Numbered from the stretch's first letter, positions 33,883 through 44,076 are shown. The stretch: 64,000 nucleotides of DNA from Geodermatophilus arenarius (GCF_042654585.1 NZ_JBHSGR010000001.1:62001-126000); one strand, 5' to 3'. Notes: a model not told the origin generated them from the letters alone. Made by a program: numbers and translations.

Positions 33883-35073
<1,191 letters not shown>

Positions 35074-35103
<30 letters not shown>

Positions 35104-36123
35104 GCGGTCCAGCCGCGTGACGTCCAGCCGCTGCGCCGCCACGTAGTACAGCGTCGCGCCCTGCGGGACCGGGGTGTCCCAGGCGGGGCTGACCCGCAGG
35201 TCCTCGGCGGTCCGCAGCGCCAGCACGGTGGCGCCGTGGTCGCGGCCGAGGGCGGTCTGCCACTCGCCGAACGTCCGCGGCCGCGCCCCGGCCGGCACGC
35301 GCAGCGAGTAGGTGTTGCCGTGCCCGCCCGCCGTCATGAGCTCGTTGTAGATCTCGGTCAGCCCGGGGTCGGCCGCCTCCTCCGACAGCAGGAAGGGCAT
35401 GTGCCACTGCACGACCTGCACGCCGGGGTTGACGTAGCGGAGGGTGTCGCGCCGGCCCAGGTCGCGGACCGCGGCGACCATGTGCACCCGCGGGTTGGCG
35501 TGGTCGACGGCGACCGCGATGGCCAGGGTCTCGTTGTCGTCGCGGCCGTCGACGACGACCGTGCGGGCGCGGGCCACGCCGGCGCGGTCCATGACGTCGG
35601 CGTGCGTGAGGTCGCCGCGGACGAAGGAGACCGCCGCCTCCTCGGGCATGGGGTTCACCGTCACGTCGTCGTGGGCGCACAGCGCGATGCGGGTGCCCGG
35701 CTCGACGGTCAGCTCGGTGACGATCCGCTCGGTCCGCCCCGGGGTGTAGCCCAGCACGACGACGTGGTCCCGGAGGTCCAGGCCGACCACTCCTCTCAGT
35801 CGCCTGCCCCGCGCGGTCTGCAGGGCGGTGGCCAGCTCGGTGAACAGCAGGGTCAGCGTGACGATCCCGCCGACGACGACGTAGGCGCCGACGACCCGGC
35901 CACCGACCGACGACGGGTACAGGTCGCCGTAGCCGACGGTCGCGGCGGTGATGACGAAGTACCACCAGTAGCTCTCCGGCGCCGCGATGCCGGTCCCGGC
36001 CGGCTCGACCAGCGCCATCGCCGCCCAGCTGGTGAGGAACACCAGCAGGATGACCGCCAGCGGCAGGCGCCAGCCCGAGAGCCGGACACGGAGGGCGCGG
36101 AGCAGCCGCTGCAGGACGAACAC
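35074..36123 (-). CDS. Potassium channel with TrkA-N (RCK) domain
   Basis: A 349-residue protein: two membrane helices (PLAVILLVFLTSWAAMAL; VVGAYVVVGGIVTLTLLFTE) flank a pore loop with the selectivity filter TVGYGD. The cytoplasmic RCK/TrkA-N domain begins DHVVVLGYTPGRTERIV, followed by a TrkA-C-like part to residue 340. It gates K+ flow in response to nucleotides or ions, by family. GTG 36123 has GGGAG upstream. Convergent overlap of 30 bp with the kinase gene. Confidence 0.92.
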
Positions 36124-36222
36124 CAACGGGCTGGCTCCCTCGACGGCCGGGCGGACACCGCAACCTACCGTCGGCCGGCGCCGGCAGGCGTCCCCCGCGA
36201 GCGGGACGGGTAGCGGCCGCTC

Positions 36223-36729
36223 ATGCGGACCCGTGACCTGCTCACCTACGCCTACTCGCAGATCGGCGAGACCCTGCACGCCGCCGTCGAGGGCCTGTCC
36301 CCCGAGCAGCTGGCCGAGCGCGTCGGCCCGGACGCCAACCCGGTCGGCTGGCTGGCCTGGCACCTGCTGCGGGTGCAGGACGACCACCTCGCCGACGTCG
36401 CGGGCACCGAGCAGGTGTGGACGGCGCAGGGCTTCGCCGGCCGGTTCGGCCTGCCCGTCGACGACGCCGCCACCGGCTACGGGATGAGCACGGAGGAGGT
36501 GGCGTCGGTGCGGGTGCCCTCGGCGGAGCTGCTGCTCGAGTACGCCGACGCCGTCGCCGCCCGCAGTGCGGAGTTCCTCGGCGGGCTCACCGACGACGAC
36601 CTCGACCGCGTCGTCGACGAGCGGTGGGACCCGCCGGTGACCCTCGGCGTCCGGCTGGTCAGCGTGCTGTCCGACGACCTGCAGCACGTGGGGCAGGCGG
36701 CCTACGTGCGGGGGCTGCTCGGCGCCTGA
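36223..36729 (+). CDS. DinB/DUF664-family mycothiol-dependent protein
   Basis: A 168-residue four-helix bundle protein. Metal-binding His residues of DinB-like enzymes are seen in WLAWHLLRVQDDHLAD and LQHVGQAAYVRG. In mycothiol-producing actinomycetes such proteins act as thiol S-transferases or detoxification enzymes. Substrate unknown. ATG 36223. Its 3' end overlaps the convergent glycerate kinase gene by 28 bp. Confidence 0.82.
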   Translation: MRTRDLLTYAYSQIGETLHAAVEGLSPEQLAERVGPDANPVGWLAWHLLRVQDDHLADVAGTEQVWTAQGFAGRFGLPVDDAATGYGMSTEEVASVRVPSAELLLEYADAVAARSAEFLGGLTDDDLDRVVDERWDPPVTLGVRLVSVLSDDLQHVGQAAYVRGLLGA

Positions 36730-37838
36730 CCCAGGACGCGGGCGGCGAGCTCCTCGAGGACGGCCGCGGGCTCGGCGAGGCAGCGGGCGACGTCGGGCTC
36801 GGCCTCGGTGAGCGCGTGCGCGGCGGCGAACCCGGCGGCGGCCAGCTCGTCGGGGCCCAGCGCGACCCGGCCGGCCAGCCCCACGCACGGGACGCCGGCC
36901 CGCCGGGCCCGGGCGGCGACCACGGCCGGCGCCTTGCCGCGCAGCGACTGCGCGTCCAGCGACCCCTCGCCGGTCACCGCCAGGTCCGCGCCGGCCAGCG
37001 CGTCGTCCAGCCCGACCAGGTCGGCGACCAGCTCGGCGCCCGACCCGACCGAGCAGGTCAGGACGGCGGCCACCCCGGCCGCCGTCCCCCCGGCCGCGCC
37101 CATCGCCGGCCGCCCCTCCAGGTCGATCCCGAGGTCGCGGCGGACCACCGCGGCGAACCGCGCCAGCGCCGCGTCGAGCTGCGCGACCTGCTCCGGCGTC
37201 GCGCCCTTCTGCGGCCCGTAGACCGCGGCCGCGCCGGACGGGCCGGTGAGCGGGTTGTCGACGTCGGTGGCCACCCGGACCTCCAGGCCGTGCAGCCGCG
37301 GGTCGCGGGCGCCGGCGTCGATCCGCGCGAGGTGCGCCAGCCCGGCGCCGCCGGGCGGGACGTCGCGGCCGTCGGCGTCGAGCAGCCGCACGCCGAGCGC
37401 CTGCAGCAACCCCGCGCCGGCGTCGGTGGTGGCGCTGCCGCCCAGGCCCAGCACCACCCGCCGGGCGCCGGCGTCGAGCGCGGCGAGCAGCAGCTCCCCC
37501 ACGCCGCGGGTGGTCGCGGTCGTCGGTGCCGGCTCCGCGAGCAGCCCGAGCCCGGCCGCGGCGGCGAGCTCGACCACCGCCGTCGTCCCGTCGACGGCGA
37601 ACGTGGCGCGCACCGGCCGGCCGTCGGGGCCGCCGACCGTCGTCGTCACCGGGCGGTACCCGGCGCGCACGGCGGCGGCCACCGTGCCCTCCCCGCCGTC
37701 GGCCACCGGGCGGGCGAGCACCTCGGCGTCCGGGTGCACCCGGGCCAGCCCGCGGGCGACGGCGTCGGCGGCCTCGGCCGCGGTCAGCGTGCCCTTGAAG
37801 GAGTCCGGGGCGACGACGATCCGCACGCCCGGCAGCAT
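36702..37838 (-). CDS. glxK: Glycerate kinase
   Basis: A 378-residue glycerate kinase of the GlxK/GarK family (phosphorylates D-glycerate, normally at O-2). Signature IVVAPDSFKGTLTAAEAADA at the N-terminus, VADGGEGTVAAAV, RVVLGLGGSATTDAGAGLLQ and VTGEGSLDAQSLRGKAP are all present. ATG 37838 is used; the GTG four codons later is possible. It lies 26 bp from the divergent acyl-CoA dehydrogenase start, so both promoters are packed tightly or one gene is leaderless. Confidence 0.93.
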   Translation of the reverse strand: MLPGVRIVVAPDSFKGTLTAAEAADAVARGLARVHPDAEVLARPVADGGEGTVAAAVRAGYRPVTTTVGGPDGRPVRATFAVDGTTAVVELAAAAGLGLLAEPAPTTATTRGVGELLLAALDAGARRVVLGLGGSATTDAGAGLLQALGVRLLDADGRDVPPGGAGLAHLARIDAGARDPRLHGLEVRVATDVDNPLTGPSGAAAVYGPQKGATPEQVAQLDAALARFAAVVRRDLGIDLEGRPAMGAAGGTAAGVAAVLTCSVGSGAELVADLVGLDDALAGADLAVTGEGSLDAQSLRGKAPAVVAARARRAGVPCVGLAGRVALGPDELAAAGFAAAHALTEAEPDVARCLAEPAAVLEELAARVLGQAPSSPRT

Positions 37839-37864
37839 GCCCTGCCCGCGCGTAGCGTCGGGCC

Positions 37865-39046
37865 GTGCCTGAGACCGCGAGCACCGACTTCTACGCCCTG
37901 GAGGAGCTGCTCACCCCCGAGGAGGTCGAGGTCCGCGACCGCGTGCGCGCCTGGTGCGACAAGGAGGTGACGCCGCGGATCAACGACTACTGGGAGCGTG
38001 CCGAGTTCCCCTTCGAGCTGGTGCCCGGGTTCGCCGAGCTCGGGATCGCCGGGGGCACGGTGCAGGGCTACGGCTCGCCGGGGATGAGCGCCGTCGCCGC
38101 GGGCCTGGTGGCCGCCGAGCTCGCCCGCGCCGACGGCAGCATCGGCACCTTCAACGGCGTGCACAGCTTCCTCGCGATGCAGTCGATCGCGATGCTCGGC
38201 TCCGAGGAGCAGAAGGAGCGCTTCCTCCCCGAGATGGCGCGGATGGAGAAGATCGGCGCCTTCGGCCTGACCGAGCCGCGCCACGGCTCGGACGCCGTCG
38301 CCCTGGAGACCAGCGCCCGCCGCGACGGCGACGCATTCGTCCTCGACGGGCAGAAGAAGTGGATCGGCAACGGCTCGATCGCCGACTACGTGCTCATCTG
38401 GGCGCGCGACGAGGAGGGCGCGGTCGGCGGGTACGTCGTCGAGAAGGGCACGCCCGGCTTCAGCGCGCGGGTCATGACCGGCAAGACGGCGCTGCGGGCG
38501 GTGTGGCAGGCCGAGATCAGCCTCGACGGCGTCCGCGTGCCGGCGGAGAACAAGCTGGCCAACTGCCGCTCGTTCAAGGACGTCTCCACGGTCCTCGACC
38601 GCACCCGGTACACCGTCGCGTGGCGCGCGCTGGGCGTGGCGACGGCGGCCTACGAGCTGGCGCTGGCGCACTGCCTGCACCGCGAGCAGTTCGGCCAGCC
38701 GATCGCGGGCTACCAGCTGGTGCAGGAGAAGCTCGCGACGATGCTCGCCGAGATCACCACCATGCAGCTGATGTGCTGGCGGCTGTCCAGCCTCGCCGAC
38801 GCCGGCCGGATGACCGCGGCGATGGCGTCGCTGGCCAAGCGGCACTGCTGCGCCACCGCCCGGCGGATCGTGGCCGACGCGCGGGACCTGTTCGGCGGTG
38901 ACGGGATCCTGCTCGAGCACCACATCGCCCGGCACCACGCCGACATCGAGGCGATCTACACCTTCGAGGGCACCGACCACGTGCAGGCGCTGATCGTGGG
39001 CCGGGAGATCACCGGCCTGTCGGCGATCAGCGGCCGGCGGCGCTGA
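37865..39046 (+). CDS. Acyl-CoA dehydrogenase, glutaryl-CoA dehydrogenase-like
   Basis: A 393-residue flavin dehydrogenase. FAD/substrate motifs FGLTEPRHGSD and KWIGNGSIADYVLIWA match glutaryl-CoA dehydrogenases. The C-terminal HADIEAIYTFEGTDHVQALI contains the catalytic Glu of this group and is followed by VGREITGLSAI. It would oxidise (and possibly decarboxylate) a dicarboxylic acyl-CoA in lysine/tryptophan breakdown. GTG start at 37865. Single gene. Confidence 0.9.
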   Translation: MPETASTDFYALEELLTPEEVEVRDRVRAWCDKEVTPRINDYWERAEFPFELVPGFAELGIAGGTVQGYGSPGMSAVAAGLVAAELARADGSIGTFNGVHSFLAMQSIAMLGSEEQKERFLPEMARMEKIGAFGLTEPRHGSDAVALETSARRDGDAFVLDGQKKWIGNGSIADYVLIWARDEEGAVGGYVVEKGTPGFSARVMTGKTALRAVWQAEISLDGVRVPAENKLANCRSFKDVSTVLDRTRYTVAWRALGVATAAYELALAHCLHREQFGQPIAGYQLVQEKLATMLAEITTMQLMCWRLSSLADAGRMTAAMASLAKRHCCATARRIVADARDLFGGDGILLEHHIARHHADIEAIYTFEGTDHVQALIVGREITGLSAISGRRR

Positions 39047-39055
39047 CCGCCGCGG

Positions 39056-39358
39056 TCAGCCGGCTCGGCTGAGGAGGGCCCGCTCCCAGGCCGGCCCGGA
39101 CAGCCGCCGGCACTCCGGGCAGCCGGTGCGCCCGGCGCCGAGGCGCTCCCACCGCTGGTGGCCCCAGATCTGCACGATCGACCCGCAGAGGGCCAGCTCC
39201 ACCTCGCCGTCGCGCTCCGCCGCCGGCCGCACCGACGAGACGGCGTGCCACGGGGTGCGCCGGGTGGCCGGAGTGCCCTGGTCCCAGCGGTCCGGACGGG
39301 CGAATCCGACCGCCAGGGAGTCCACACGCTGTTGATGTCCTGGACGGTTCCGTATCAA
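39056..39358 (-). CDS. Small hypothetical protein with Cys pair
   Basis: A 100-residue protein. The visible features are LALCGSIVQIWGHQRWERLG and a C-terminal CPECRRL, which together could bind zinc. The TTG at 39358 has GGAGG with good spacing; GTG 39325 is an alternative. It converges on the acyl-CoA dehydrogenase gene (nine bases apart). No family recognised. Confidence 0.55.
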   Translation of the reverse strand: MIRNRPGHQQRVDSLAVGFARPDRWDQGTPATRRTPWHAVSSVRPAAERDGEVELALCGSIVQIWGHQRWERLGAGRTGCPECRRLSGPAWERALLSRAG

Positions 39359-39456
39359 ACCGCCCTCCGGGAACCGGCGACGCGCCCGCGCCCGGCACCT
39401 CGAGGGCGCCCGCGGCGTTACCGTCGGGGAGTCTGCGGAGCGGAGGAGCGACGACG

Positions 39457-39762
39457 GTGGAACCTGTCAGCCTGGTCATCGGTGCGGCACTGCTGGCCGC
39501 GGGCTTCGTGGCCGGCCGGCTCGGGCGCCGTCGTCCCGCGGGTCCGCCGCCGAACCCGACGCCGGTGTGCGGCTGCGGGCACACCCTGAGCCAGCACGAC
39601 ACCGAGACCAACACCTGCTACGCCGAGCTGCGCCGCGACACCTTCGACCGGCGCGGCCGGTTCGCCGGTCACACCTGGGTGCCGTGCACCTGCCGGCAGT
39701 ACGTCGGCCCGCGCCCGATCGACGAGGTCTTCGTCCCCCGCATCCTGCCGCCGTCCGACTGA
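39457..39762 (+). CDS. Membrane-anchored Cys-rich small protein
   Basis: A 101-residue protein: N-terminal membrane helix (VSLVIGAALLAAGFVAGRLG), then a zinc-ribbon-like part with VCGCGHTLSQHD, a lone Cys in NTCYAEL and PCTCRQYVGP. The CGCGH...HD...C...C-x-CRQY pattern recurs in uncharacterised actinobacterial proteins. GTG 39457 with GGAGGAG upstream. Function unknown. Confidence 0.75.
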   Translation: MEPVSLVIGAALLAAGFVAGRLGRRRPAGPPPNPTPVCGCGHTLSQHDTETNTCYAELRRDTFDRRGRFAGHTWVPCTCRQYVGPRPIDEVFVPRILPPSD

Positions 39763-39973
39763 GGCGGGCGCCCGCCGTCGGGACTCGCGCAGACCGGACC
39801 GGTGTACCCGCGCGGCCCGTCCGGGCGCCCGCGGTGGGCCGCCGGCGTCCGACGGCCCCCGGTGCCCGGCCCCCCGTCGACTCGATCACGGAGTCGCGGC
39901 GGCGACACCCCGGTAGGTGACGGCGTGGCGCCGCCGGAGGTCCACGATCGCGGGGACGGGTGCCCCGCGGGCA

Positions 39974-40468
39974 TCAGGCGGGCGGGTCCGCGAGGTCGGT
40001 GAGCGCGGTGACCAGCGCGGCGACCCGGGCCGGGCCGAGCTCGGTGGTCAGCGCCGCCTCGTGCGCGGACACCAGCGCCTCCAGCCGGTCCAGCCGGGTG
40101 CGGCCGCGGGCCGACAGGTGCACCCGCACGCGGCGGCCGTCCCCGGGGTCGGGCAGCCGGTAGGCCAGCGCGGCGTCGACCAGGCCGTCGACCATCCGGG
40201 TGGCGGTGGGCGCCGGGACGCACAGCGCCGCGCACAGCTCGCTCATCGTGCGGCCCGGTCCCGAGGCGAGCGCGCGCATCAGCCGGTAGGTCTCCGGCGT
40301 CGCGCCGTCCTCGGCGAGCACCGCCCCGACGCCGCGGGCGACCCGCCGCGAGACGACGGCCAGCAGCTCGACCAGCGAGGCGGCGGGCGAGGCGGCGGGC
40401 GAGGCGGCGGGCGAGGCGGCGGGCGCGGCGGGCACCGCGGTGCCCGTGGCCTGCTGCTCGACCGCCAT
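39974..40468 (-). CDS. MarR-family regulator
   Basis: A 164-residue winged-helix regulator. MarR core: GRTMSELCAALCVPAPTATR (recognition helix region) and LPDPGDGRRVRVHLSARGR (wing). The N-terminus carries an AASP repeat encoded by a 12-bp tandem repeat. ATG 40468 is chosen because a TATGGT -10 lies six bases upstream, suggesting a leaderless mRNA. Divergent from, and likely regulating, the binding-protein/permease/amidase genes. Confidence 0.87.
   Translation of the reverse strand: MAVEQQATGTAVPAAPAASPAASPAASPAASLVELLAVVSRRVARGVGAVLAEDGATPETYRLMRALASGPGRTMSELCAALCVPAPTATRMVDGLVDAALAYRLPDPGDGRRVRVHLSARGRTRLDRLEALVSAHEAALTTELGPARVAALVTALTDLADPPA
40377..40424. repeat. 12-bp tandem repeat in the MarR gene
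   Basis: Four exact copies of GAGGCGGCGGGC, encoding the PAAS/AASP units near the N-terminus of the MarR protein. A likely slippage site; in-frame changes only. Confidence 0.85.
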
Positions 40469-40474
40469 GCCCGC

Positions 40475-40482
40475 ACCATACT
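40475..40482. promoter_or_regulatory. Overlapping divergent -10 elements
   Basis: CATACT (40477-40482, rightward) ends six bases before the GTG at 40489. TATGGT (40480-40475, leftward) ends six bases before the ATG at 40468. The elements share four bases. Both genes are probably leaderless. Inference from sequence spacing. Confidence 0.45.
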
Positions 40483-40488
40483 CAGGAG

Positions 40489-41529
40489 GTGCCCGGACCG
40501 ACCGCCCCGATGGAGGCGTGGGAGGCGGCCGTCGTCGACCGGTCCCCCGACGTCGTCCGGATCGGGCTGGCCGTCCCGCTGACCGGGCCACTGGCGATGA
40601 CCGCGCCCTCCGCGCTGGACCTGGCCGCGCTCGCCGCCGACGAGGTGACCGAGGCCGGCGGGGTCGGCGGGCGCGCGGTGGAGCTGGTCACCGTCGACGC
40701 CGGGCGCCGCCCCGCGGAGGTGGCCGCCGACGTCGCCGCCCTGCACGCCGCCGGCGCGGTCGACGTCCTCGTCGGGTTCTCCACCAGCGACGTCTCCCGC
40801 GCGGTCGCCGCCGCGCTGGCCGGGCGCGCCGGCTACGTGTTCACCCCGCCGCACGAGGGCGGGCGCGGGTCCCGCGGGGCGCTGCGGATCGGCGCGTCCC
40901 CGCCGGCCCAGCACGCGGCCGCGCTCACCTGGCTGGTGCGCCACCGCCGGGCGAGGCGCTGGGTGCTGCTGGGCACCGACTACGTGTGGCCGCAGGCGGT
41001 GCACCGCGCCGCGCGGTCGGTGCTGCACGACCTCGGCGCCGAGGTCGCCGGCGAGCTGCTCGTCCCGTTCGGCCCGGCCGACCCCGGCCCGGCGCTGGAC
41101 CTGGTCCGCCGCACCCGCGCCGACGCCGTCCTGCTCAGCCTGGTCGGCCGCGACCTGGTCGCCTTCAACCGCGCCTTCGCCCGGGCCGGGCTCGACCGCC
41201 GCGTCGTCCGGCTGTCCGGCGCGCTCGAGGAGAACGGCCTGTACGCCGTCGGCGGCGACGGCTCCGGCGAGCTCTACGCCTGCATGCCCTCGTTCGCGGC
41301 GGCCGACGGCGCCGGCGACGAGGGGCAGCTCGCCCTGCAGGAGCGGCTCGCCGCCCGGGTGGGGCCGAGCGCGCCGGTGGTCTGCGCCTACGCCCGCAGC
41401 GTGCACGACGGCGTCCGCACCGCCGCGCGGCTGCTGGAGACCGGCACGCCGGAGCCGCCGCGCATCCCCCGGCCCCGGCTGGCGCGCGCCGACGGGCTGG
41501 TGTTCCGCGAGGTCGGCGCGCGCGGCTGA
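40489..41529 (+). CDS. Periplasmic-binding-fold protein without signal peptide, AmiC-like
   Basis: A 346-residue protein with the type I periplasmic-binding fold of amide/urea/branched-chain amino-acid binders: VRIGLAVPLTGPLAMTAPSA, LVGFSTSDVSRAVAAAL, GTDYVWPQAVHRAARSVLHD and DAVLLSLVGRDLVAFNRAF. There is no signal peptide or lipobox, so it is probably cytoplasmic, as is the amide sensor AmiC of Pseudomonas. With a MarR regulator on one side and a permease-amidase pair on the other, a ligand-sensing role is likely. GTG 40489 is consistent with leaderless initiation; ATG 40510 is an alternative. Confidence 0.75.
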   Translation: MPGPTAPMEAWEAAVVDRSPDVVRIGLAVPLTGPLAMTAPSALDLAALAADEVTEAGGVGGRAVELVTVDAGRRPAEVAADVAALHAAGAVDVLVGFSTSDVSRAVAAALAGRAGYVFTPPHEGGRGSRGALRIGASPPAQHAAALTWLVRHRRARRWVLLGTDYVWPQAVHRAARSVLHDLGAEVAGELLVPFGPADPGPALDLVRRTRADAVLLSLVGRDLVAFNRAFARAGLDRRVVRLSGALEENGLYAVGGDGSGELYACMPSFAAADGAGDEGQLALQERLAARVGPSAPVVCAYARSVHDGVRTAARLLETGTPEPPRIPRPRLARADGLVFREVGARG

Positions 41530-41537
41530 CCCCCCAC

Positions 41538-41555
41538 TGCTTCCGATCGGAAGCA
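41538..41555. promoter_or_regulatory. 18-bp perfect palindrome, candidate operator
   Basis: TGCTTCCGATCGGAAGCA, a perfect palindrome just upstream of a -10-like TACCCT (41563-41568). It lies 53 bp before the permease start, where a MarR-type dimer could block transcription. Regulator assignment is inferred. Confidence 0.6.
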
Positions 41556-41607
41556 ACGGGGCCTACCCTCCCCGCGTCCGGCCCCGAGCCGGCCGAGAGG
41601 AGGAGTC

Positions 41608-43053
41608 GTGACCGACCCCCGCACCACCCCGTCCGCGCACGCCACCGGGAGCACCGGTGCCGGCGCGGTCCCGGCAGCCGGAGCCGCCGGCGTCGAGGAG
41701 TTCGGCTACCGCCAGGAGCTCAAGCGCTCGCTGACGTTCACCGACCTGCTGGTCTACGGCCTGGTCTTCATGGTGCCGATCGCGCCGTTCGGCATCTTCG
41801 GCAGCGTCTTCCAGGGCTCCGGCGGCATGGTCGCCCTCGCCTACGCGATCGGCGGGCTGGCGATGGCCTTCACCGCGGCGTCGTACTCGCAGATGTCCCG
41901 GGCGTTCCCGATGGCCGGCTCGGTCTACACCTACGCCGGCCGCGGCATCGCCCAGCCGGTCGGCTTCATCGCGGGCTGGATGATCCTGCTCGACTACGTG
42001 CTGGTCCCGGCGCTGCTCTACCTCATCGCCGCGATCGCCATGAACTCGATCGTCACGTCGATCCCGGTGTGGGTCTGGCTGATCGGCTTCGTCGTCCTCA
42101 ACACCGCCGTCAACTACTTCGGCATCGAGTTCACCGCGCGGGTCAACAAGATCATGCTGGTGGCCGAGCTGATCGTGCTCGCGATCTTCCTGGTCATCGG
42201 CGTCGTCGCGCTGGCCTCCGGCGAGGGCCGCGGCTTCGACTTCACGCCGATCTACAACAGCGACACGTTCTCGCTGGAGCTGGTCTTCGGCGCGGTGTCG
42301 ATCGCGGTGCTGAGCTTCCTCGGCTTCGACGGCATCTCCACCCTCGCGGAGGAGAACCGCGACTCGGCCCGCTCGATCGGCAAGGCGATGATCGCCGCGC
42401 TCGCGCTGGCCGGGACGCTGTTCATCGTCCAGACCTGGGTCGCCGCGCTGCTGGTGCCCGACCCCGACACCCTCATCGCCGAGGGCGACGCCGCGGGCAC
42501 CGCGTTCTACGACGCCGCGGAGGTGGCCGGCGGCGCCTGGCTGGGCACCCTGACCGCCGTGGCGACGGCGATCGCCTGGGGCTTCGCCAACTCGCTGGTG
42601 GCCCAGGCGGCCACCTCGCGGCTGCTGTTCGCGATGGCGCGTGACCGCCAGCTGCCCGGCTTCCTGCGCAAGGTGCACCCGACCCGCCGCGTGCCGGTCA
42701 ACGCCACCCTCCTCGTCGCGGCCGTCTCCCTCGTGCTCGGCCTGTACATGGAGCAGCGCGAGGACGGCATCACGCTGCTGTCCACCCTGGTCAACTTCGG
42801 CGCGCTGTCGGCCTTCCTGCTGCTGCACGTCGCCGTGGTCGTGCACTTCGTCGGTCGCCTCAAGAGCCGCAACTGGTGGCTGCACCTGGCGGTGCCGGTC
42901 CTCGGGTTCGGCATCCTGGCCTACGTCGTCTACAACGCCCAGGTCGCCGCCCAGGAGCTCGGCTTCGTGTGGCTGGCCATCGGCGTGGTGCTGATGATCG
43001 TCCTGATCGCCACGGGCCGGAGGCCCGAGATCCGAGCGGAGGAGAGACTGTGA
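41608..43053 (+). CDS. APC-family amino acid/amine permease
   Basis: A 481-residue, twelve-helix permease. Family features: SLTFTDLLVYGLVFMVPIAP, MAGSVYTYAGRGIAQPVGFI, the conserved SFLGFDGISTLAEENRD after helix 5, and SRLLFAMARDRQLPGFL. Probably imports an amide, amine or amino acid for the adjacent formamidase. GTG 41608 with AGGAGGAG upstream. The stop overlaps the next gene by four bases (GTGA), so the two are coupled. Confidence 0.92.
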   Translation: MTDPRTTPSAHATGSTGAGAVPAAGAAGVEEFGYRQELKRSLTFTDLLVYGLVFMVPIAPFGIFGSVFQGSGGMVALAYAIGGLAMAFTAASYSQMSRAFPMAGSVYTYAGRGIAQPVGFIAGWMILLDYVLVPALLYLIAAIAMNSIVTSIPVWVWLIGFVVLNTAVNYFGIEFTARVNKIMLVAELIVLAIFLVIGVVALASGEGRGFDFTPIYNSDTFSLELVFGAVSIAVLSFLGFDGISTLAEENRDSARSIGKAMIAALALAGTLFIVQTWVAALLVPDPDTLIAEGDAAGTAFYDAAEVAGGAWLGTLTAVATAIAWGFANSLVAQAATSRLLFAMARDRQLPGFLRKVHPTRRVPVNATLLVAAVSLVLGLYMEQREDGITLLSTLVNFGALSAFLLLHVAVVVHFVGRLKSRNWWLHLAVPVLGFGILAYVVYNAQVAAQELGFVWLAIGVVLMIVLIATGRRPEIRAEERL

Positions 43054-44072
43054 CGGCGTCCCTCGAGGTCGTCTCCCTGGAGCCGACCCCCGACCAGCTG
43101 CGCTACTCCTTCGGCGGCGGTGAGCCGCTGCTCACCGTGGCGCCGGGCACGGTGGTCGAGCTGACCACCGAGGACTGCTACGGCGGCAAGGTGCGCAGCG
43201 TCGAGGACCTGCCGAGCCAGGTGTGCCACTTCCCCTTCCTCAACCCGGTGAGCGGGCCGATCGCGGTCGAGGGGGCCGAGCCCGGGGACACCCTGGCGGT
43301 GCACCTGGTCGACGTCGCGCCGGCGCGCGACTGGGCGGTGTCCAGCACGTTCCCGCACTTCGGCGCGCTGACCACCACCCACTCGACGGCGATGCTGCAC
43401 GAGCCGCTCGAGGAGCTGGTCTGGCTCTACGAGGTCGACCGCGAGCGGGGCACCTGCCTGTTCCGCCCCCGCCGCGGCGGGCCGGAGGTGGAGCTCCCGC
43501 TCGACCCGATGCACGGCACGATCGGCGTCGCGCCGGCCGCGGGCGAGGTGTTCGCCAGCATCACGCCCGGCGCGCACGGCGGGAACATGGACACCCCCGA
43601 GGTGCGGGCCGGCACGACCGTCTACTTCGGCGTCAACGTGCCCGGCGGGATGCTCTCCCTCGGCGACGGGCACTGCCGGCAGGGCGAGGGCGAGGTCTGC
43701 GGCACCGCGGTCGAGTCGGCGATGCGCACGGTCGTCGTCGTCGACCTGGTCAAGGGCGGCGGGCCCGCCTGGCCGCGGTTGGAGACCGACGAGTTCCTCA
43801 TGTCGACCGGGTCGGTGCGGCCGCTGGAGGACGCCTACCGGATCAGTCAGCACGACCTGGTGACCTGGGCGGCCGAGCTCGCCGGCTGGGACGAGCTCGA
43901 CGCCCTGCAGCTGGTCAGCCAGGCGGGGCTGGCGCCGGCGGGCAACGTCGTCGACACCAACTACACGATGGTGGCCAAGCTGGCGAAGCGGTACCTGCCC
44001 GGCGCGGTCGCCGCCGACGGCGTGCACGAGCGGCTGCGCGCCACCGCGGCGGCCTACCTGCAGGAGCGCTGA
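43050..44072 (+). CDS. fmdA: Acetamidase/formamidase
   Basis: A 340-residue enzyme of the FmdA/AmdA family, releasing ammonia from short amides. Family landmarks are ELTTEDCYGGKVRSVEDLP, EGAEPGDTLAVHLVDV, GTIGVAPAAGEVFASITPG, HGGNMDTPEVRAGTTVYFGV and SLGDGHCRQGEGEVCGTAVE. Coupled to the permease by a GTGA overlap, and followed by a strong terminator. Exact amide is not readable. Confidence 0.93.
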   Translation: MTASLEVVSLEPTPDQLRYSFGGGEPLLTVAPGTVVELTTEDCYGGKVRSVEDLPSQVCHFPFLNPVSGPIAVEGAEPGDTLAVHLVDVAPARDWAVSSTFPHFGALTTTHSTAMLHEPLEELVWLYEVDRERGTCLFRPRRGGPEVELPLDPMHGTIGVAPAAGEVFASITPGAHGGNMDTPEVRAGTTVYFGVNVPGGMLSLGDGHCRQGEGEVCGTAVESAMRTVVVVDLVKGGGPAWPRLETDEFLMSTGSVRPLEDAYRISQHDLVTWAAELAGWDELDALQLVSQAGLAPAGNVVDTNYTMVAKLAKRYLPGAVAADGVHERLRATAAAYLQER

Positions 44073-44076
44073 CCCC

